DNA of 35,092 nucleotides from Clostridia bacterium (GTDB lineage Bacteria; Bacillota; Clostridia; Oscillospirales; CAG-272). The stretch is taken from assembly GCA_017518975.1 (NCBI GenBank), contig JAFWTH010000074.1, forward strand, positions 1-35,092, read 5' to 3'. The position numbers were made by a program, and so were the translations under genes. Positions 1 through 7,756 of the stretch are shown here, one piece after another; positions within the stretch are counted from its first letter, which is position 1, and every line of letters starts with the position of its first letter. The notes below the pieces were generated by a model. That model ran no database searches, had not been told where the DNA came from, and saw only the letters and a list, made by a program, of their open reading frames with translations.

Positions 1-71
1 ACGGCACCCGCAGGCAGGACATTGAGATTTATTACAACTTTGTCGGCAAGATAGACATGCCGGAAGCCTAA
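1..71 (+). CDS. Large serine recombinase, C-terminal fragment
   Basis: The window opens inside a reading frame (codons from base 3) that ends at TAA 69-71 and encodes GTRRQDIEIYYNFVGKIDMP then EA. The IEIYY-x-FVGKID ending is what I know from the C-terminus (DUF4368-type) of large serine recombinases of Tn4451/TndX-like elements, which excise and integrate mobile DNA through a serine nucleophile. Only the last 22 or so residues are present, so the catalytic domain lies outside the window. A hairpin with a T-run follows directly, and the DNA up to about 330 is much richer in A+T than the rest of the window, consistent with the edge of an acquired element. The call rests on a short tail, so the family is likely but not proven. 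Confidence 0.7.
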   Translation, partial: GTRRQDIEIYYNFVGKIDMPEA

Positions 72-78
72 CGCCTGA

Positions 79-126
79 CCTATCCGACACAGCCCTAAGT
101 GCCGGATAGGAACGGCAAAATTTTTT
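79..126 (+). terminator. Rho-independent terminator after the recombinase
   Basis: Arms 79-90 and 99-110 pair over 12 positions with one G/T mismatch (outer part CCTATCCG / CGGATAGG). A T-run lies at 121-126, about ten bases beyond the stem, which is further than ideal. It begins 8 bases after the recombinase stop. Confidence 0.55.
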
Positions 127-468
127 ACACTTCTATTACTTCTTTATCGCACATTAGCAAATTCACAATTATTATAGCATTTCTATGCCATCTATTCAAT
201 AATTTGGAGTATAAAAGAGATGGTTATAAGACTAATTAGAATCCACCTTCCACCTTTTTTATGCGTTCTTGCGGCGTTAGAAAAAGCAAAAAGTACAACA
301 CGTTTTTTGCCACAAAAATGAGATAATCGGGCTCTTCGAGAGCCCGAAACCTGCGTGAAACCTCGAAAAAGCCCTTATTTCACCTGTATTAGCACGATGT
401 TCGCCCGAAAAGCAAAGAAAAAACGCCTTTTGCCTTAGTAAACAAAAGAACACTTCTCTGGAAGAGGC
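127..468. other. AT-rich non-coding stretch, probable end of a mobile element
   Basis: No convincing gene is visible. Base composition is strongly AT-rich up to about 330, unlike the GC-rich genes to the right. It contains a perfect short hairpin at 328-346 (CGGGCTCT / AGAGCCCG) and, at 239-250, a 12-base match to the 3' part of tRNA-Tyr. Open frames on the minus strand across 389-817 run through hairpins and a tRNA terminator and are not credible proteins. Confidence 0.55.
239..250 (+). repeat. 12-base tRNA-Tyr 3'-end match, copy 1
   Basis: GAATCCACCTTC here is repeated directly at 768-779 and occurs inverted in tRNA-Tyr (828-839 read on the plus strand). The two direct copies bound 251-767. 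It could be an attachment-site remnant of the neighbouring element or one more piece of the tRNA-derived palindrome family. Twelve bases do not decide between these. Confidence 0.5.
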
Positions 469-764
469 AAAAAAGGGAAACCGCGTGCACGGTTTTCCTT
501 TTTTGTGGATTCTGCCCTCTGCAAACAGGCCAACGTTTCGCGAAATCGCTCGTGAACTGCCTGTTTGCCCAAAATCGCCGCAAAGCGTCGATTTTCAAAG
601 TAATCGCCAACTGTCTGGCGGGCCCGGTCGCGGCTCTAAAACAGTTATATCCGGACTTTGGACTTTTGCGTCTCTGCGCAAAAGTCAAGCGGACAGCGGA
701 AGCGAACGGATGCGGTGAGGTTGATCTGTTCGCAGCCCCCGGCACGTCATTCATTGCCGCGCCC
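469..764. repeat. Chain of hairpins downstream of tRNA-Tyr
   Basis: Successive inverted repeats fill this stretch: 469-505 (A-run, GGGAAACCG / CGGTTTTCC, T-run, able to terminate in either direction), 521-529 with 560-568 (GCAAACAGG / CCTGTTTGC, enclosing TTTCG / CGAAA at 536-545), 571-577 with 589-595, 605-609 with 616-620, and 661-670 with 677-686 (GACTTTTGCG / CGCAAAAGTC). Open frames exist on both strands but none has a plausible start or protein character. The organisation resembles the stretches beside tRNA-Ser and tRNA-Arg. Confidence 0.6.
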
Positions 765-822
765 TTCGAATCCACCTTCGGTGAAATGAAAAAAGCACCC
801 GTAGGTGCTTTTTTCATTTCAC
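765..822 (-). terminator. Terminator of the tRNA-Thr/Tyr transcript with a mirrored tRNA 3' end
   Basis: On the minus strand the tRNA is followed at once by a perfect 19-bp stem (arms 781-799 and 804-822, loop 800-803) whose descending arm carries six T. The stem is symmetrical and could act from either side. Beyond it, 765-779 (TTCGAATCCACCTTC) is an exact inverted copy of 828-842, the T-arm and acceptor part of tRNA-Tyr, so the palindrome spans 765-842. Confidence 0.85.
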
Positions 823-904
823 TGGGGGAAGGTGGATTCGAACCACCGAAGTCAGTGACAACAGATTTACAGTCTGCCCCCTTTGGCCGCTCGGGAATTC
901 CCCC
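823..904 (-). tRNA. tRNA-Tyr (anticodon GTA)
   Basis: The minus strand folds as a class II tRNA: acceptor arms GGGGGAA (898-904) and TTCCCCC (824-830), anticodon loop with GTA inside the CTGTAAATC context, a long variable arm and T-arm GGTTCGAATCC. The discriminator is A (823). CCA is not encoded; the next bases are GTG. It lies 4 bases downstream of tRNA-Thr and shares its promoter and terminator. Confidence 0.95.
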
Positions 905-908
905 CTAA

Positions 909-980
909 AGCTGGTGATCGGAGTCGAACCAACAACCTGCTGATTACAAATCAGCTGCTCTGCCATTGAGCCACACCAGC
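909..980 (-). tRNA. tRNA-Thr (anticodon TGT)
   Basis: The minus strand gives acceptor arms GCTGGTG (974-980) and CACCAGC (910-916), anticodon stem-loop CTGATTTGTAATCAG with anticodon TGT, and T-arm GGTTCGACTCC. The discriminator is T (909) and CCA is not encoded. It is the first gene of the two-tRNA transcript. Confidence 0.95.
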
Positions 981-1019
981 ACAGTCTGTTTTTCTCCGGG
1001 CATCACCGGACACTCACAT

Positions 1020-1048
1020 ATTGTAACACGGCGATTTCTCTTTGTCAA
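1020..1048 (-). promoter_or_regulatory. Sigma-A promoter for tRNA-Thr/Tyr
   Basis: The minus strand carries TTGACA (1043-1048 on plus coordinates), a 17-base spacer and TACAAT (1020-1025), about 40 bases upstream of tRNA-Thr. The -35 is a perfect consensus. Confidence 0.85.
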
Positions 1049-1082
1049 CACCTTTTTTTGCGTTTTTCAAAATGGGAAACGC

Positions 1083-1111
1083 TTGCAAACTCTGAGGTTG
1101 TGGAGTATAAT
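1083..1111 (+). promoter_or_regulatory. Sigma-A promoter for the GNAT gene
   Basis: TTGCAA (1083-1088), a 17-base spacer and TATAAT (1106-1111), placing the transcript start near 1118, about 58 bases before the ATG at 1176. It also rules out start codons upstream in the same frame. Confidence 0.75.
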
Positions 1112-1175
1112 AATTCCCGCGATTCAAAGAGATCGGAAAGGCAAACGCGCCGCGCGCGGTCAAAGACGTGGGAGT

Positions 1176-1640
1176 ATGATACGGAAAGCTGAGCAAAAGG
1201 ATATAGGAAGGATCATCGAACTCCTCTCTCAGGTGCTTGAGATCCACGCGAGAATAAGGCCTGACGTATTCGTCCCGGGAACGACGAAGTACACCGCCGG
1301 GCAGATCGCACAGATCCTCGAGAACGTGAAAACGCCCGTATACGTCGCCGAAGAGAACGGCGAGGTCGCGGGTTACGCGTTCTGCGCGATAAGGGAACCG
1401 TCGGGCGCCGAAAACCTCGTCCCGCACAGAACTCTCTTTATCGACGATCTCTGCGTCGACGAAAAAATGAGGGGCGCGGGGATCGGAGAGTCGCTATTTG
1501 TCTTCGTCAAAGAGGAGGCGAGGCGGCTCGGATGCGACGTCGTCGGACTCGCCGTCTGGGAGGGGAACGACCCCGCCCGTAGATTCTACGAGAGAATGGG
1601 AATGACGCCCCGGGAGACTTTTATGGAACTGTTCATTTGA
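1176..1640 (+). CDS. GNAT-family N-acetyltransferase
   Basis: This 154-residue protein has the compact GNAT fold: an N-terminal MIRKAEQKDIGRIIELL segment (strand 1, helix 1), a central strand pair ending LFIDDLCVDEKMRGAGIG, in which RGAGIG is the acetyl-CoA pyrophosphate-binding loop, then the C-terminal GLAVWEGNDPARRFYERMG motif typical of these enzymes. They transfer an acetyl group from acetyl-CoA to an amine; the substrate cannot be told from sequence. The frame is open further upstream (to 966) but that part overlaps tRNA-Thr and the promoter at 1083-1111, so ATG 1176 is chosen. The GGGAG just before it is unusually close to the start, leaving translation initiation a little uncertain. 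It appears to be a single-gene unit. Confidence 0.88.
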   Translation: MIRKAEQKDIGRIIELLSQVLEIHARIRPDVFVPGTTKYTAGQIAQILENVKTPVYVAEENGEVAGYAFCAIREPSGAENLVPHRTLFIDDLCVDEKMRGAGIGESLFVFVKEEARRLGCDVVGLAVWEGNDPARRFYERMGMTPRETFMELFI

Positions 1641-1769
1641 ACGGGAAAGCGTTCTCCGGACCGCCTGTTTCCCCGCCGCCTTTTTTTCGCGGCGTTCACG
1701 CCCGATCCGCGGAAACCGATCCGTTTTCGCCGTTTATGAACGGGTGCGGGGAAAAATTCCATAATTATC

Positions 1770-1798
1770 TTGAAAATCCTTAACACTTGTGATATAAT
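1770..1798 (+). promoter_or_regulatory. Sigma-A promoter before the membrane-protein gene
   Basis: TTGAAA (1770-1775), a 17-base spacer and TATAAT (1793-1798). It serves the gene at 1893 and may also drive the opp operon, because no good promoter is visible in 2454-2520. Confidence 0.75.
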
Positions 1799-1892
1799 CG
1801 TAAGGTAAACTGTAACCCGTATACCCTCGGAGCTGTCGGAGTTCAGCTTTTTGTACGCTCCGCCCGACTCCGCCGCGGCTCTATATATTCTT

Positions 1893-2453
1893 ATGAAGAA
1901 AACCGAAAAAAAGAAACGGCGCGCATACCTTTCCGACTTTGCAAAGGACTCCTCGGGACAGTACCGGTATGAGGGCGACGTTTTCACGCTTGACGAACGG
2001 TCCCCCTTTTCGAGAAAGGGATTCATCCTGCGGATCGCGCTGTCGCTCGCGGCGGTCGTCGGCTCCGTTCTGGCGGAGGGTCTCGTCCCCGCGCCGGGGA
2101 TGGATAACTCTCCGATCGTTCTCATTCCGTTCGCTCTCAGTCTCGTCGCTCTTCTCGTCCTTTTGTGGGCGGAGGCGGGCGTCCTCTTCGCGGAGTACCC
2201 GATGAGGAAATACAAATACGACCGGCACGTGAAGACGCTGCCGGCGCGCGCGATCGTTTTCGCCGCGGCTGAGTGCGTTCTCATCGTCTGTCAGACGGTC
2301 CACGTCGCGATCTACGGCGCAGGCGGGAAAGAGCCCGCCGCCGTTGCCTTTTACTTTTTCTGTATACTCGGCGCCGCGGCGTCGCTGTACGCGGGGCACA
2401 CGGCGAAGTCTTCCCTCTGGGTCCACGTCCCCAAAAAGAGCCGTATCGACTGA
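1893..2453 (+). CDS. Predicted multi-pass membrane protein, unknown function
   Basis: I do not recognise this 186-residue protein. It has a basic cytoplasmic start (MKKTEKKKRR), about 40 polar residues, then roughly four hydrophobic segments: FILRIALSLAAVVGSVLAEG, IVLIPFALSLVALLVLLW, IVFAAAECVLIVCQTVHVAI and a last one around FYFFCILGAAASLYAG. The end is short and basic. The frame is open to 1851, but the earlier codons have no signal for initiation; ATG 1893 gives a normal positive-inside N-terminus, although its ribosome binding site is weak. It lies 67 bases upstream of oppA in the same direction and may share a transcript with the transporter, which does not by itself imply a role in transport. 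Confidence 0.7.
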   Translation: MKKTEKKKRRAYLSDFAKDSSGQYRYEGDVFTLDERSPFSRKGFILRIALSLAAVVGSVLAEGLVPAPGMDNSPIVLIPFALSLVALLVLLWAEAGVLFAEYPMRKYKYDRHVKTLPARAIVFAAAECVLIVCQTVHVAIYGAGGKEPAAVAFYFFCILGAAASLYAGHTAKSSLWVHVPKKSRID

Positions 2454-2520
2454 CGGTTCGTATTACTCAGGAACAACCGGGCGCAGCCCGATAAGTTCAT
2501 ATTTTTTATAGGAGGAAATT

Positions 2521-4818
2521 ATGAAAAGCATTTCCAAGATCCTTGCTCTCCTTCTTGCGGTCCTGATGTGCGTCGCGGTTTTTGCGTCCTGCAATCAGAA
2601 CACCCCGAAGGACACCGGCGCTGAGACCGGAACGGGCCCTGCACCGGCACCCGCCGGCGACAAGACGCTCGTCGTGGGTTATTCACCCTTCTCCAGCAAA
2701 TTCTCACCCTTCTTCTCTGAGACTGCGTACGACCAGGACGCGTATGCCATGACCCAGCTCGGTCTGCTTACCTCCGACCGTACCGGCGCTATCATCCTCA
2801 AGGGTATCGAGGGCGAGACCAAGGAGTACAACGGAACCGATTACACCTACTACGGACCCGCTGATCTTACGATCACCGAGAACGAAGACGGTACGGTGTA
2901 CTACGATTTCAAACTCCGTGACGACCTCAAGTTCTCCGACGGTGAGAAGCTCACCGTGGACGACGTCATCTTCTCGATGTACGTCCTCTGCGACCCGATG
3001 TACGACGGCAGCTCCACTCTCTTCGCTCAGCCGATCGAAGGTATGGAAGAATACCGTTCCGGCGTCGAGTCCCTCTACGATCTGATCGTAGCGGCAGGCC
3101 GTGACAACGACAAGTTCGACAATTGGGACGAAGATGCCCAGACCAAGTTCTGGGAAGCTTCCGACAAGGCTTTCAAAGGCCTCGCTCAGGACATCGTTGA
3201 TTACTGTGTCGCCGCGGGCGCAGCTGATGAAGGCAACATCGCCGCAGCCGCCGGCGCTTGGGGCTTTGAGCTCGAAGAAGGCGCTACGGTTGACGATTTC
3301 GCAGCTCTCCTCGCTGAAAGCTACGAAAACGACATCGTCGCCGCAGTCGGCACCGAGCAGGCAAATCTCGGTATGGACGATCTGTTCCCGGATTACACCG
3401 ACTACACCCAGACCCCTGTCAAGACCGGAGATTCCGCTGCGAACATCACCGGTATCCAGAAGATCGACGATTACAATCTCCGTGTTGTGATGACCGAGAT
3501 CGACGCTACCGCTATCTATCAGCTCGGTATTTCCATCGCTCCGCTTCACTACTACGGCGAGACCGACAAGTACGACTATGAGAACAACAAGTTCGGATTT
3601 GAGAAGGGCGACCTCTCTCACGTCCGCAGCGTGACCACCCAGCCGATGGGCGCCGGTCCGTACAAGTTCATCAAGTTCGAAAACGGCGTTATCAACTACG
3701 AAGCTAACGAGAACTACTATCTCGGCGCTCCGAAGACCAAATACGTCAACTTCCAGCAGTGCATGAAGGACGACGACAAAATCAGCGGCGTCACCACCGG
3801 CACCATCGACATCACCGACCCGTCCTTCTCCACCGATACCATCGAGACGATCAAGGCCGCCAACTCCAACAAGGAGCTTGAAGGCGACAAGGTCTACACC
3901 AACACTGTCGACAACCTCGGTTACGGTTACATCGGCATGTGCGCGAAGGTCATGAACGTCGGCGGCGATCCCGCTTCCGATGCGTCGAAGGCTCTTCGTA
4001 AAGCGTTCGGCACCATCTTCTCCGTCTACCGTGACGTCGCTATCGACACCTACTACGGTGACAGAGCTTCCGTCATCAACTACCCGATCTCCAACACTTC
4101 CTGGGCTGCTCCTCGTTCAACCGACGACGGCTACAAGGTTGCGTTCTCGGTTGACGTTGAAGGCAACGATATCTACACCTCCGATATGAGTGCGGAAGAC
4201 AAGTACGAAGCTGCCAAGAAGGCCGCTCTCGGCTTCTTTGAGGCTGCCGGCTACACCGTTGAAGACGGCAAGGTCACCGCTGCTCCCGAGGGCGCGTCTC
4301 TCGAGTATCAGGCGTGGATCCCCGCCGACGGTATCGGCGACCACCCCGCATTCCAGATCTTCACCGAGGCTCAGAAGGCTCTTGAAGAGATCGGCATCAA
4401 GCTCGACGTCAAGGACCTCACCGACTCCTCCGAACTCTGGACCGCACTCCGTGCTCAGTCCGTCGCCATCTGGGCGGCTGCTTGGGGCGCTACCGTTGAC
4501 CCGGATATGTATCAGATCTACTTCTCCGGCGACGACACGCGTGAAGCAGGCGGTTCCAACTACCAGTACGCGATCGACGACAAGGAACTCAACCAGATCA
4601 TTCTTGACGCTCGTAAGACGACCGACCAGGCCGCTCGTAAGCTGATGTACAAGGAAGCTCTTGACATCATCATCGACTGGGCTGTCGAGATCCCGACCTA
4701 TCAGCGTCAGAACGCCATCATCTTCAGCGCGGAGAGAGTGAACCTTGATACCATCACTCCGGATATCACCACTTTCTACGGCTGGATGGCTGAGATCCAG
4801 AATCTCGAACTCAAATAA
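2521..4818 (+). CDS. oppA: Oligopeptide ABC transporter substrate-binding lipoprotein
   Basis: The protein is a family 5 solute-binding lipoprotein that would capture peptides outside the membrane and deliver them to OppBC. The signal peptide MKSISKILALLLAVLMCVAV ends in a lipobox (VFAS then Cys24), followed by a T/P/A-rich linker. Family features include TLVVGYSPFSSKFSPFFSET, the LRDDLKFSDGEKLTVDDVIFS motif and GAGPYKFIKFENG. At 765 residues it is well above the roughly 540-600 usual for OppA; the excess is mainly a helical, acidic insertion at about residues 180-300. Codon choice is strongly biased compared with neighbours, suggesting very high expression, and it has an ideal AGGAGG site at 2510-2515. 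It is first in the opp operon. The peptide preference cannot be predicted. Confidence 0.93.
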   Translation: MKSISKILALLLAVLMCVAVFASCNQNTPKDTGAETGTGPAPAPAGDKTLVVGYSPFSSKFSPFFSETAYDQDAYAMTQLGLLTSDRTGAIILKGIEGETKEYNGTDYTYYGPADLTITENEDGTVYYDFKLRDDLKFSDGEKLTVDDVIFSMYVLCDPMYDGSSTLFAQPIEGMEEYRSGVESLYDLIVAAGRDNDKFDNWDEDAQTKFWEASDKAFKGLAQDIVDYCVAAGAADEGNIAAAAGAWGFELEEGATVDDFAALLAESYENDIVAAVGTEQANLGMDDLFPDYTDYTQTPVKTGDSAANITGIQKIDDYNLRVVMTEIDATAIYQLGISIAPLHYYGETDKYDYENNKFGFEKGDLSHVRSVTTQPMGAGPYKFIKFENGVINYEANENYYLGAPKTKYVNFQQCMKDDDKISGVTTGTIDITDPSFSTDTIETIKAANSNKELEGDKVYTNTVDNLGYGYIGMCAKVMNVGGDPASDASKALRKAFGTIFSVYRDVAIDTYYGDRASVINYPISNTSWAAPRSTDDGYKVAFSVDVEGNDIYTSDMSAEDKYEAAKKAALGFFEAAGYTVEDGKVTAAPEGASLEYQAWIPADGIGDHPAFQIFTEAQKALEEIGIKLDVKDLTDSSELWTALRAQSVAIWAAAWGATVDPDMYQIYFSGDDTREAGGSNYQYAIDDKELNQIILDARKTTDQAARKLMYKEALDIIIDWAVEIPTYQRQNAIIFSAERVNLDTITPDITTFYGWMAEIQNLELK

Positions 4819-4850
4819 GGGTAAACCGTAATATATACGATCTGCTTTCT

Positions 4851-4945
4851 GCCCCGGGGCGCGTATCCGCGTCCCGGGGCAGGGGCGACCCTGCGCTTGA
4901 TAAGCCGGCTCCGAAGAAACTGCCGTTTCCGGCGGAGCCGGTTTA
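4851..4945 (+). promoter_or_regulatory. Two intercistronic stem-loops between oppA and oppB
   Basis: In the 246-base gap two hairpins follow one another: GCCCCGGG (4851-4858) with CCCGGGGC (4873-4880), and 4901-4913 with 4933-4945 (13 positions, one mismatch). There is no T-run. Such structures after the binding-protein gene commonly protect its mRNA and lower transcription of downstream membrane genes; that role is inferred here. Confidence 0.6.
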
Positions 4946-5064
4946 TGAGGCGCAGAACCATCCGTTCTGTTATCACGTTCAAAAACGCGAGCGGCGGGAG
5001 TCCGGCGTTTCTTTTGTTTTATCCGTTTTCAGGGAAATCATATCTCGCACCGGAGGAAGTTTCA

Positions 5065-6051
5065 GTGAGAAAATACATTCTGAAGAGAGTGCTCATTTCC
5101 ATTGTGATACTGTTCTTTGTAGCACTCATCATCTACATCCTGATGCGTTGTCTTCCGACCTCGTATCTGGAATCGATCGCCCAGCAGAAATCGTCTCAGC
5201 CGGGTGCCAAATCGTACGAGGAGTGGATGGAACAGCTCAAGTCCACGTACGGGATGGACAAGGGGATCATTTCCGGGTTCTTCACCTGGCTTGGTAAGGC
5301 GTTGACGGGCAATTTCGGCGATTCGTGGAAGTTCACGGTCCCCGTTGTCGATAAATTCAAGTCCGTCATCGGCGTATCGTTCGTCATGGGATTTATCTCA
5401 CTGATCCTCGAGATCGTCATCGCGATCCCTCTCGGTATCCTCGCCGCGATGAAACAGAATTCCAAAACAGACTATACGATTTCGGTCATCGCTCTGGCGG
5501 GTATATCGCTTCCGACGTTCTTTTTCGCGTCGCTTCTGAAACTTGTATTTTCAGTCAAGCTCGAGTGGTTCGATCTCTTCGGGCTTGTCGGCCGTAATCA
5601 CGCGCATCTCGACGCATTCGGGAAGATCCTCGATATGGGACACCATCTCGTCTTACCGATCGTGACTCTCGTAGTCATCAGCTTCGGTTCGCTGATGCGT
5701 TATACGAGAACGAATATGCTCGAGGTCATGAATTCCGACTACATAAGGACGGCGAGAGCCAAGGGCTTGTCGGAGCGCAAGGTCATCTATCACCATGCGT
5801 TCCGCAACACGCTTATTCCGATCGTAACGATCATAGGCGGGTCGCTCCCGGGCCTTTTCTCCGGCGCGCTCATCACGGAGACTCTGTACTCCGTAGAGGG
5901 GATAGGATACGTTTCCTATCAGGCGATGACCGCGGGAGATATCCCGTTCTCAATGTTCTATATGACTTTTCTCGCCGTGCTCACGCTGGCGGGCAACCTG
6001 ATAGCCGATATCCTGTACGCAGTGGTCGATCCGCGCGTCAGGATCGCCTGA
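5065..6051 (+). CDS. oppB: Oligopeptide ABC transporter permease OppB
   Basis: This 328-residue membrane protein forms half of the peptide channel. It starts with the classical KYILKRVLISIVILFFVALI first helix, has the external segment carrying YGMDKGIISGFFTWLGKALTGNFGDSW, and ends with the binding-protein-dependent transport signature region (YIRTARAKGLSERKVIYHHA, the EAA loop that contacts the ATPases) and GVDPR-like VVDPRVRIA. GTG 5065 is chosen because CGGAGGAAG (5051-5059) sits just before it and because the protein then begins exactly at the conserved N-terminus. The longer frame from 4897 would add an arginine-rich leader encoded by the intergenic hairpin. Confidence 0.93.
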   Translation: MRKYILKRVLISIVILFFVALIIYILMRCLPTSYLESIAQQKSSQPGAKSYEEWMEQLKSTYGMDKGIISGFFTWLGKALTGNFGDSWKFTVPVVDKFKSVIGVSFVMGFISLILEIVIAIPLGILAAMKQNSKTDYTISVIALAGISLPTFFFASLLKLVFSVKLEWFDLFGLVGRNHAHLDAFGKILDMGHHLVLPIVTLVVISFGSLMRYTRTNMLEVMNSDYIRTARAKGLSERKVIYHHAFRNTLIPIVTIIGGSLPGLFSGALITETLYSVEGIGYVSYQAMTAGDIPFSMFYMTFLAVLTLAGNLIADILYAVVDPRVRIA

Positions 6052-6066
6052 CGGGAGGTGAGCGTT

Positions 6067-7743
6067 ATGGCAGATAAAAACAGACCGGACAACATGGACG
6101 ACCTCAAAAACGCGAACGTTTTCGACAACGTCCCTGCGACTCATATGAACGCCGTCCCGGGGAAAGCGACGGCGGATCACGTAAACAAGCTGAACCGGCA
6201 GAACGCGGACGGCGGAAAATCGGGCAACGGCGGCGGATTCAGTCTGAACGACGACAGACGCGTCAAGGTGCTCTCTCCCGGCGCGCTCGTCGCGAAGAGA
6301 TTTTTCCGCAACCGTATCGCTATGGTCGGACTCATCGCTCTGCTCGCGATGTTCCTTTTCTCGTTCCTCGGCGGGATCATATCTCCCTATTCTCAGTCTC
6401 AGCAGTTCTACCGCGAGGACATGATGATGAAGGAGTACGCCAGCGCGAAGGAATCGACTGATCTGAGTTACGACACCGCGCCCGGGCAGCAGTTCGGCGG
6501 CGTTATTCAGGCGCAGCTTTCGCTCGCGCTCAAAGCGGGAAAAACAGAATTCAGCACCTCGAAGGGCGATTTTGAGATCGTCGAAGAGGGTCCCGATTTT
6601 TATGCCGTGAAGATAAAGAACGGCGATGAGATCGGTATAGCGTTCAAGGATATCATTTCATCCGCCGGATCGGACGACTCCGTCTCGTACGAATACCGCC
6701 GCGCGGTACTGAAGGCGTATACGAACGGCGAGAAGTCCTTTGAGGCGGAAGGGAAATCCTACACCCTCGACGAGGACGCGATGATCTACGACGATTCGAA
6801 CAAGAATGTCGGATACGTCAGCAGATACATCGTTCAGGCGTGGTATCCCGACGTGTTCCTCACGAAAGAATGGAAGGAAGCGCTCATCGAAAGCTTCGAC
6901 AGCGGCGAGAAATCGTTCAGATTCACCGACGCGGACGGCGAGGAGTCGGAGTACGAACTGACTTACGACCCTGATAACTTACGCTGGATCATCAAGCAGG
7001 AACGCGCGACTCACGTGCTCGACACGTATTCTCCTCCGTCGGCGACCCACTGGCTCGGCACCGACAGGAACGGTATGGATATGCTCACCCGTCTTATGTA
7101 CGGTGGACGCGTATCCCTGATAATCGGTTTCATCGTCGAGTTCATCGCGACGGCGATCGGCGTTATTCTCGGCGGTATTTCGGGATATTTCGGCGGATGG
7201 GTCGACAACCTTATCATGCGTATCGTCGACGTCTTCTACTGTATCCCGTCGACGCCTATACTGATCATTCTCGGTGCGGCGATGGACGCAATGAGCGTTG
7301 AGCCGATGATCCGGATGGTCTACCTGATGCTCATCCTCGGTTTCCTCGGGTGGCCCGGAATGGCGCGTCTCGTCCGCGGACAGATCCTCTCCCTGAGAGA
7401 GCAGGAATTCATGACCGCGACGGAGGCGACAGGTCTGTCCGTCAGACGCAGGATCTTCAAGCACCTCGTCCCGAACGTTATTCCTCAGCTGATCGTCTCC
7501 TGTACGATGGGACTCGGCGGAACGATCATTACGGAGGCGACGCTCTCCTTCCTCGGACTCGGCGTCAAATATCCGTTCGCTTCGTGGGGTAATATCATCA
7601 ACGACGTTACGAACACCTACGTTCTCACGAACTACTGGTTCGTTTGGATCCCGGCTGGCGTTCTGCTCCTCGTGACCGTTCTTGCCTTCAACCTCGTCGG
7701 TGACGGTCTGCGCGACGCCTTTGACCCGAAGATGAAGCGGTAA
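6067..7743 (+). CDS. oppC: Oligopeptide ABC transporter permease OppC with long extracytoplasmic insertion
   Basis: The second permease subunit. After about 80 cytoplasmic residues comes TM1 (about 83-106), then the family motif HWLGTDRNGMDMLTRLMYGG at about 328-347 and five further helices with the EAA loop (EFMTATEATGLSVRRRIFKH). OppC is normally about 300 residues; this one is 558. The extra length is a 70-80 residue N-terminal tail and about 200 residues between TM1 and the HWLGTD motif that should lie outside the membrane. The insertion contains three related segments spaced about 60 residues apart (near 155-172, 215-234, 273-298), each with a Gly-Glu/Lys-Lys/Thr-x-Phe core followed by an acidic strand. 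ATG 6067 has GGGAGGTG (6053-6060) at good spacing; a GTG at 6058 lies inside that site. Confidence 0.92.
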   Translation: MADKNRPDNMDDLKNANVFDNVPATHMNAVPGKATADHVNKLNRQNADGGKSGNGGGFSLNDDRRVKVLSPGALVAKRFFRNRIAMVGLIALLAMFLFSFLGGIISPYSQSQQFYREDMMMKEYASAKESTDLSYDTAPGQQFGGVIQAQLSLALKAGKTEFSTSKGDFEIVEEGPDFYAVKIKNGDEIGIAFKDIISSAGSDDSVSYEYRRAVLKAYTNGEKSFEAEGKSYTLDEDAMIYDDSNKNVGYVSRYIVQAWYPDVFLTKEWKEALIESFDSGEKSFRFTDADGEESEYELTYDPDNLRWIIKQERATHVLDTYSPPSATHWLGTDRNGMDMLTRLMYGGRVSLIIGFIVEFIATAIGVILGGISGYFGGWVDNLIMRIVDVFYCIPSTPILIILGAAMDAMSVEPMIRMVYLMLILGFLGWPGMARLVRGQILSLREQEFMTATEATGLSVRRRIFKHLVPNVIPQLIVSCTMGLGGTIITEATLSFLGLGVKYPFASWGNIINDVTNTYVLTNYWFVWIPAGVLLLVTVLAFNLVGDGLRDAFDPKMKR

Positions 7744-7756
7744 GGGGGTGCGGAGA

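Noticed and set aside
389..817. Minus-strand open frame of 142 codons and an overlapping plus-strand frame (552-908)
   Set aside because: Both run through terminators, inverted repeats and tRNA-Tyr sequence. They are what palindromic DNA gives on both strands, not genes.
765..842. Integron attC site or retron RNA
   Set aside because: No integrase of the integron type, no reverse transcriptase and no R-box/L-box signatures; the palindrome is explained by tRNA and terminator sequence.
4897..5064. N-terminal extension of OppB
   Set aside because: The added residues come from an intergenic stem-loop; GTG 5065 has the ribosome site and matches the family N-terminus.
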